This document shows positions 63,385 through 64,000 of a DNA stretch of 64,000 nucleotides, piece by piece. Origin of the DNA: Lachnospiraceae bacterium (lineage in GTDB: Bacteria > Bacillota > Clostridia > Lachnospirales > Lachnospiraceae); assembly GCA_017500935.1 (NCBI GenBank), contig JAFVXW010000015.1:1-64000 (forward strand), written 5' to 3'. The position numbers were made by a program, and so were the translations under genes. Under the pieces are notes generated by a model. The model was not told where the DNA came from. It worked only from the letters and a program-made list of their open reading frames with translations, and searched no databases. Position 1 is the stretch's first letter. Each line of letters starts with the position of its first letter.

Positions 63385-63597
63385 ATGTTGAAAAAAATTT
63401 TGATAGCCATGATTCTTTTTTACAGAAAATATCTGTCACCGTTAAAAAGCACCAAATGTCCGTATATCCCGACCTGTTCGGAATACGGGCTTGAGGCGAT
63501 TGAAAAGTATGGTGTTTTCAAAGGAGGGTTATTGGCTGTCTGGAGAATTTTAAGATGCAATCCTTTTTCAAAAGGAGGATATGATCCGGTTCCGTGA
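63385..63597 (+). CDS. yidD: Membrane protein insertion efficiency factor YidD
   Basis: 70 aa. [20 protein letters not shown] and [17 protein letters not shown] match the YidD pattern with conserved Cys. Peripheral membrane protein helping YidC. ATG 63385 one base after the rnpA stop, coupled translation. Confidence 0.95.
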   Translation: MLKKILIAMILFYRKYLSPLKSTKCPYIPTCSEYGLEAIEKYGVFKGGLLAVWRILRCNPFSKGGYDPVP

Positions 63598-63627
63598 TCA
63601 GAAGCATCTTAACTGGAGGAAAGATAA

Positions 63628-64000
63628 TTGAATACTATTTTGTTGACACAGTATGATGGAGCGATCCTTGGCCCTATCGCTAAGGTGTTGGGACTGATCC
63701 TGGACGGTATCTTCTGGGTACTGGACAAGGTTGGTTTACCTAATATCGGTCTTTCCATTATTCTTTTTACCATCGTTATTTATCTTTTACTTATGCCTCT
63801 TACCATCAAGCAGCAGAAGTTCTCCAAGCTGAGTGCAAAGATGAACCCTGAGCTGCAGGCAATTCAGGCAAAATATAAGAATAAAAAAGATAACGAATCC
63901 ATGATGGCAATGAGTGCGGAACAGAAGGCAGTTTACGCAAAATACGGCGTATCTCCTACAGGCAGCTGCGTACAGCTTTTGATTCAGATGCCTATTCTGT
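63628..64000 (+). CDS. yidC: Membrane protein insertase YidC, N-terminal part
   Basis: Runs off the right edge; 124 codons visible. TTG start at 63628-63630 after GGAGGAAAGATAA at good spacing. Unlike typical Bacillus YidC (SpoIIIJ) there is no lipobox: the protein enters directly at TM1 (GLSIILFTIVIYLLLMPLTI) with the conserved KQQKFSKLSAKMNPELQAIQ loop. GSCVQLLIQMPIL marks the next helix. Completes the rpmH-rnpA-yidD-yidC order. Confidence 0.93.
   Translation, partial: MNTILLTQYDGAILGPIAKVLGLILDGIFWVLDKVGLPNIGLSIILFTIVIYLLLMPLTIKQQKFSKLSAKMNPELQAIQAKYKNKKDNESMMAMSAEQKAVYAKYGVSPTGSCVQLLIQMPIL

Overview
This window is chromosomal DNA from a low-to-moderate GC Gram-positive anaerobe, most likely a gut-type member of the Clostridia (Lachnospiraceae-like). 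I base this on the gene order at the origin (yidC, yidD, rnpA, rpmH, dnaA, dnaN, yaaA, recF, gyrB, gyrA), on strong AAGGAGG-type ribosome binding sites, on lipoprotein-anchored ABC binding proteins, on a YesM/YesN two-component pair and on glycyl-radical enzymes. Species cannot be assigned from the sequence alone.

Layout. 1-4.3 kb: an oligopeptide ABC transporter operon (oppA-B-C-D, minus strand, oppD cut by the window edge). 4.6-7.8 kb: an alanyl-tRNA editing protein, a HAD phosphatase and an ion/anion permease. 7.7-14.3 kb: a GH95 fucosidase divergent from a GH32-like protein, an HD-domain protein with a membrane tail, and a PLP-dependent Cys/Met enzyme. 14.3-24.5 kb: a coherent module made of YesN/YesM sensor-regulator, a sugar-type ABC importer (binding protein and two permeases), and a glycyl-radical enzyme with its activase. 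24.6-31.4 kb: a four-gene operon of MBOAT acyltransferase, SGNH-like membrane protein, a nuclease-fold/winged-helix protein and a GH2 beta-galactosidase; the last gene carries a dense cluster of DnaA boxes inside a variable insert. 31.4-50.8 kb: sugar kinase, GH43, two YczE-type membrane proteins, two metallo-beta-lactamase-fold hydrolases, three uroporphyrinogen-decarboxylase-family (methyltransferase-like) proteins, an AraC regulator, GH29, a ketopantoate-reductase-like protein, a second GH95 preceded by a Rpn-transposase remnant, a GH38 alpha-mannosidase and a DMT transporter. 50.8-53.5 kb: an SGNH hydrolase, an unknown membrane protein and a double flavodoxin-like protein. 53.6-64 kb: the replication-origin region.

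How it fits together. The left 53 kb looks like a carbohydrate-foraging and uptake region: exo-acting fucosidases, mannosidase, galactosidase and GH43 enzymes without obvious secretion signals (so probably cytoplasmic), plus importers and local regulators. The right 11 kb is the origin of replication in a bipartite arrangement: DnaA boxes on both sides of dnaA, with a recognisable unwinding element (adjacent DnaA boxes, short G-run, TAGTAG trios, AT-rich tract) between dnaA and dnaN.

The observations I consider most worth following are: (1) the two-component/ABC importer/glycyl-radical enzyme module, whose enzyme has an unusual active-site context (Cys followed by Asn-Trp); (2) the DnaA-box cluster embedded in lacZ about 34 kb from the origin; (3) a recurring design in which a perfect or near-perfect inverted repeat sits at the predicted transcription start of many transport and glycan genes; (4) the nuclease-fold/winged-helix protein in the MBOAT-lacZ operon; and (5) three divergent URO-D-family proteins without a corrinoid partner. 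No CRISPR array, rRNA, tRNA or complete insertion sequence was seen.
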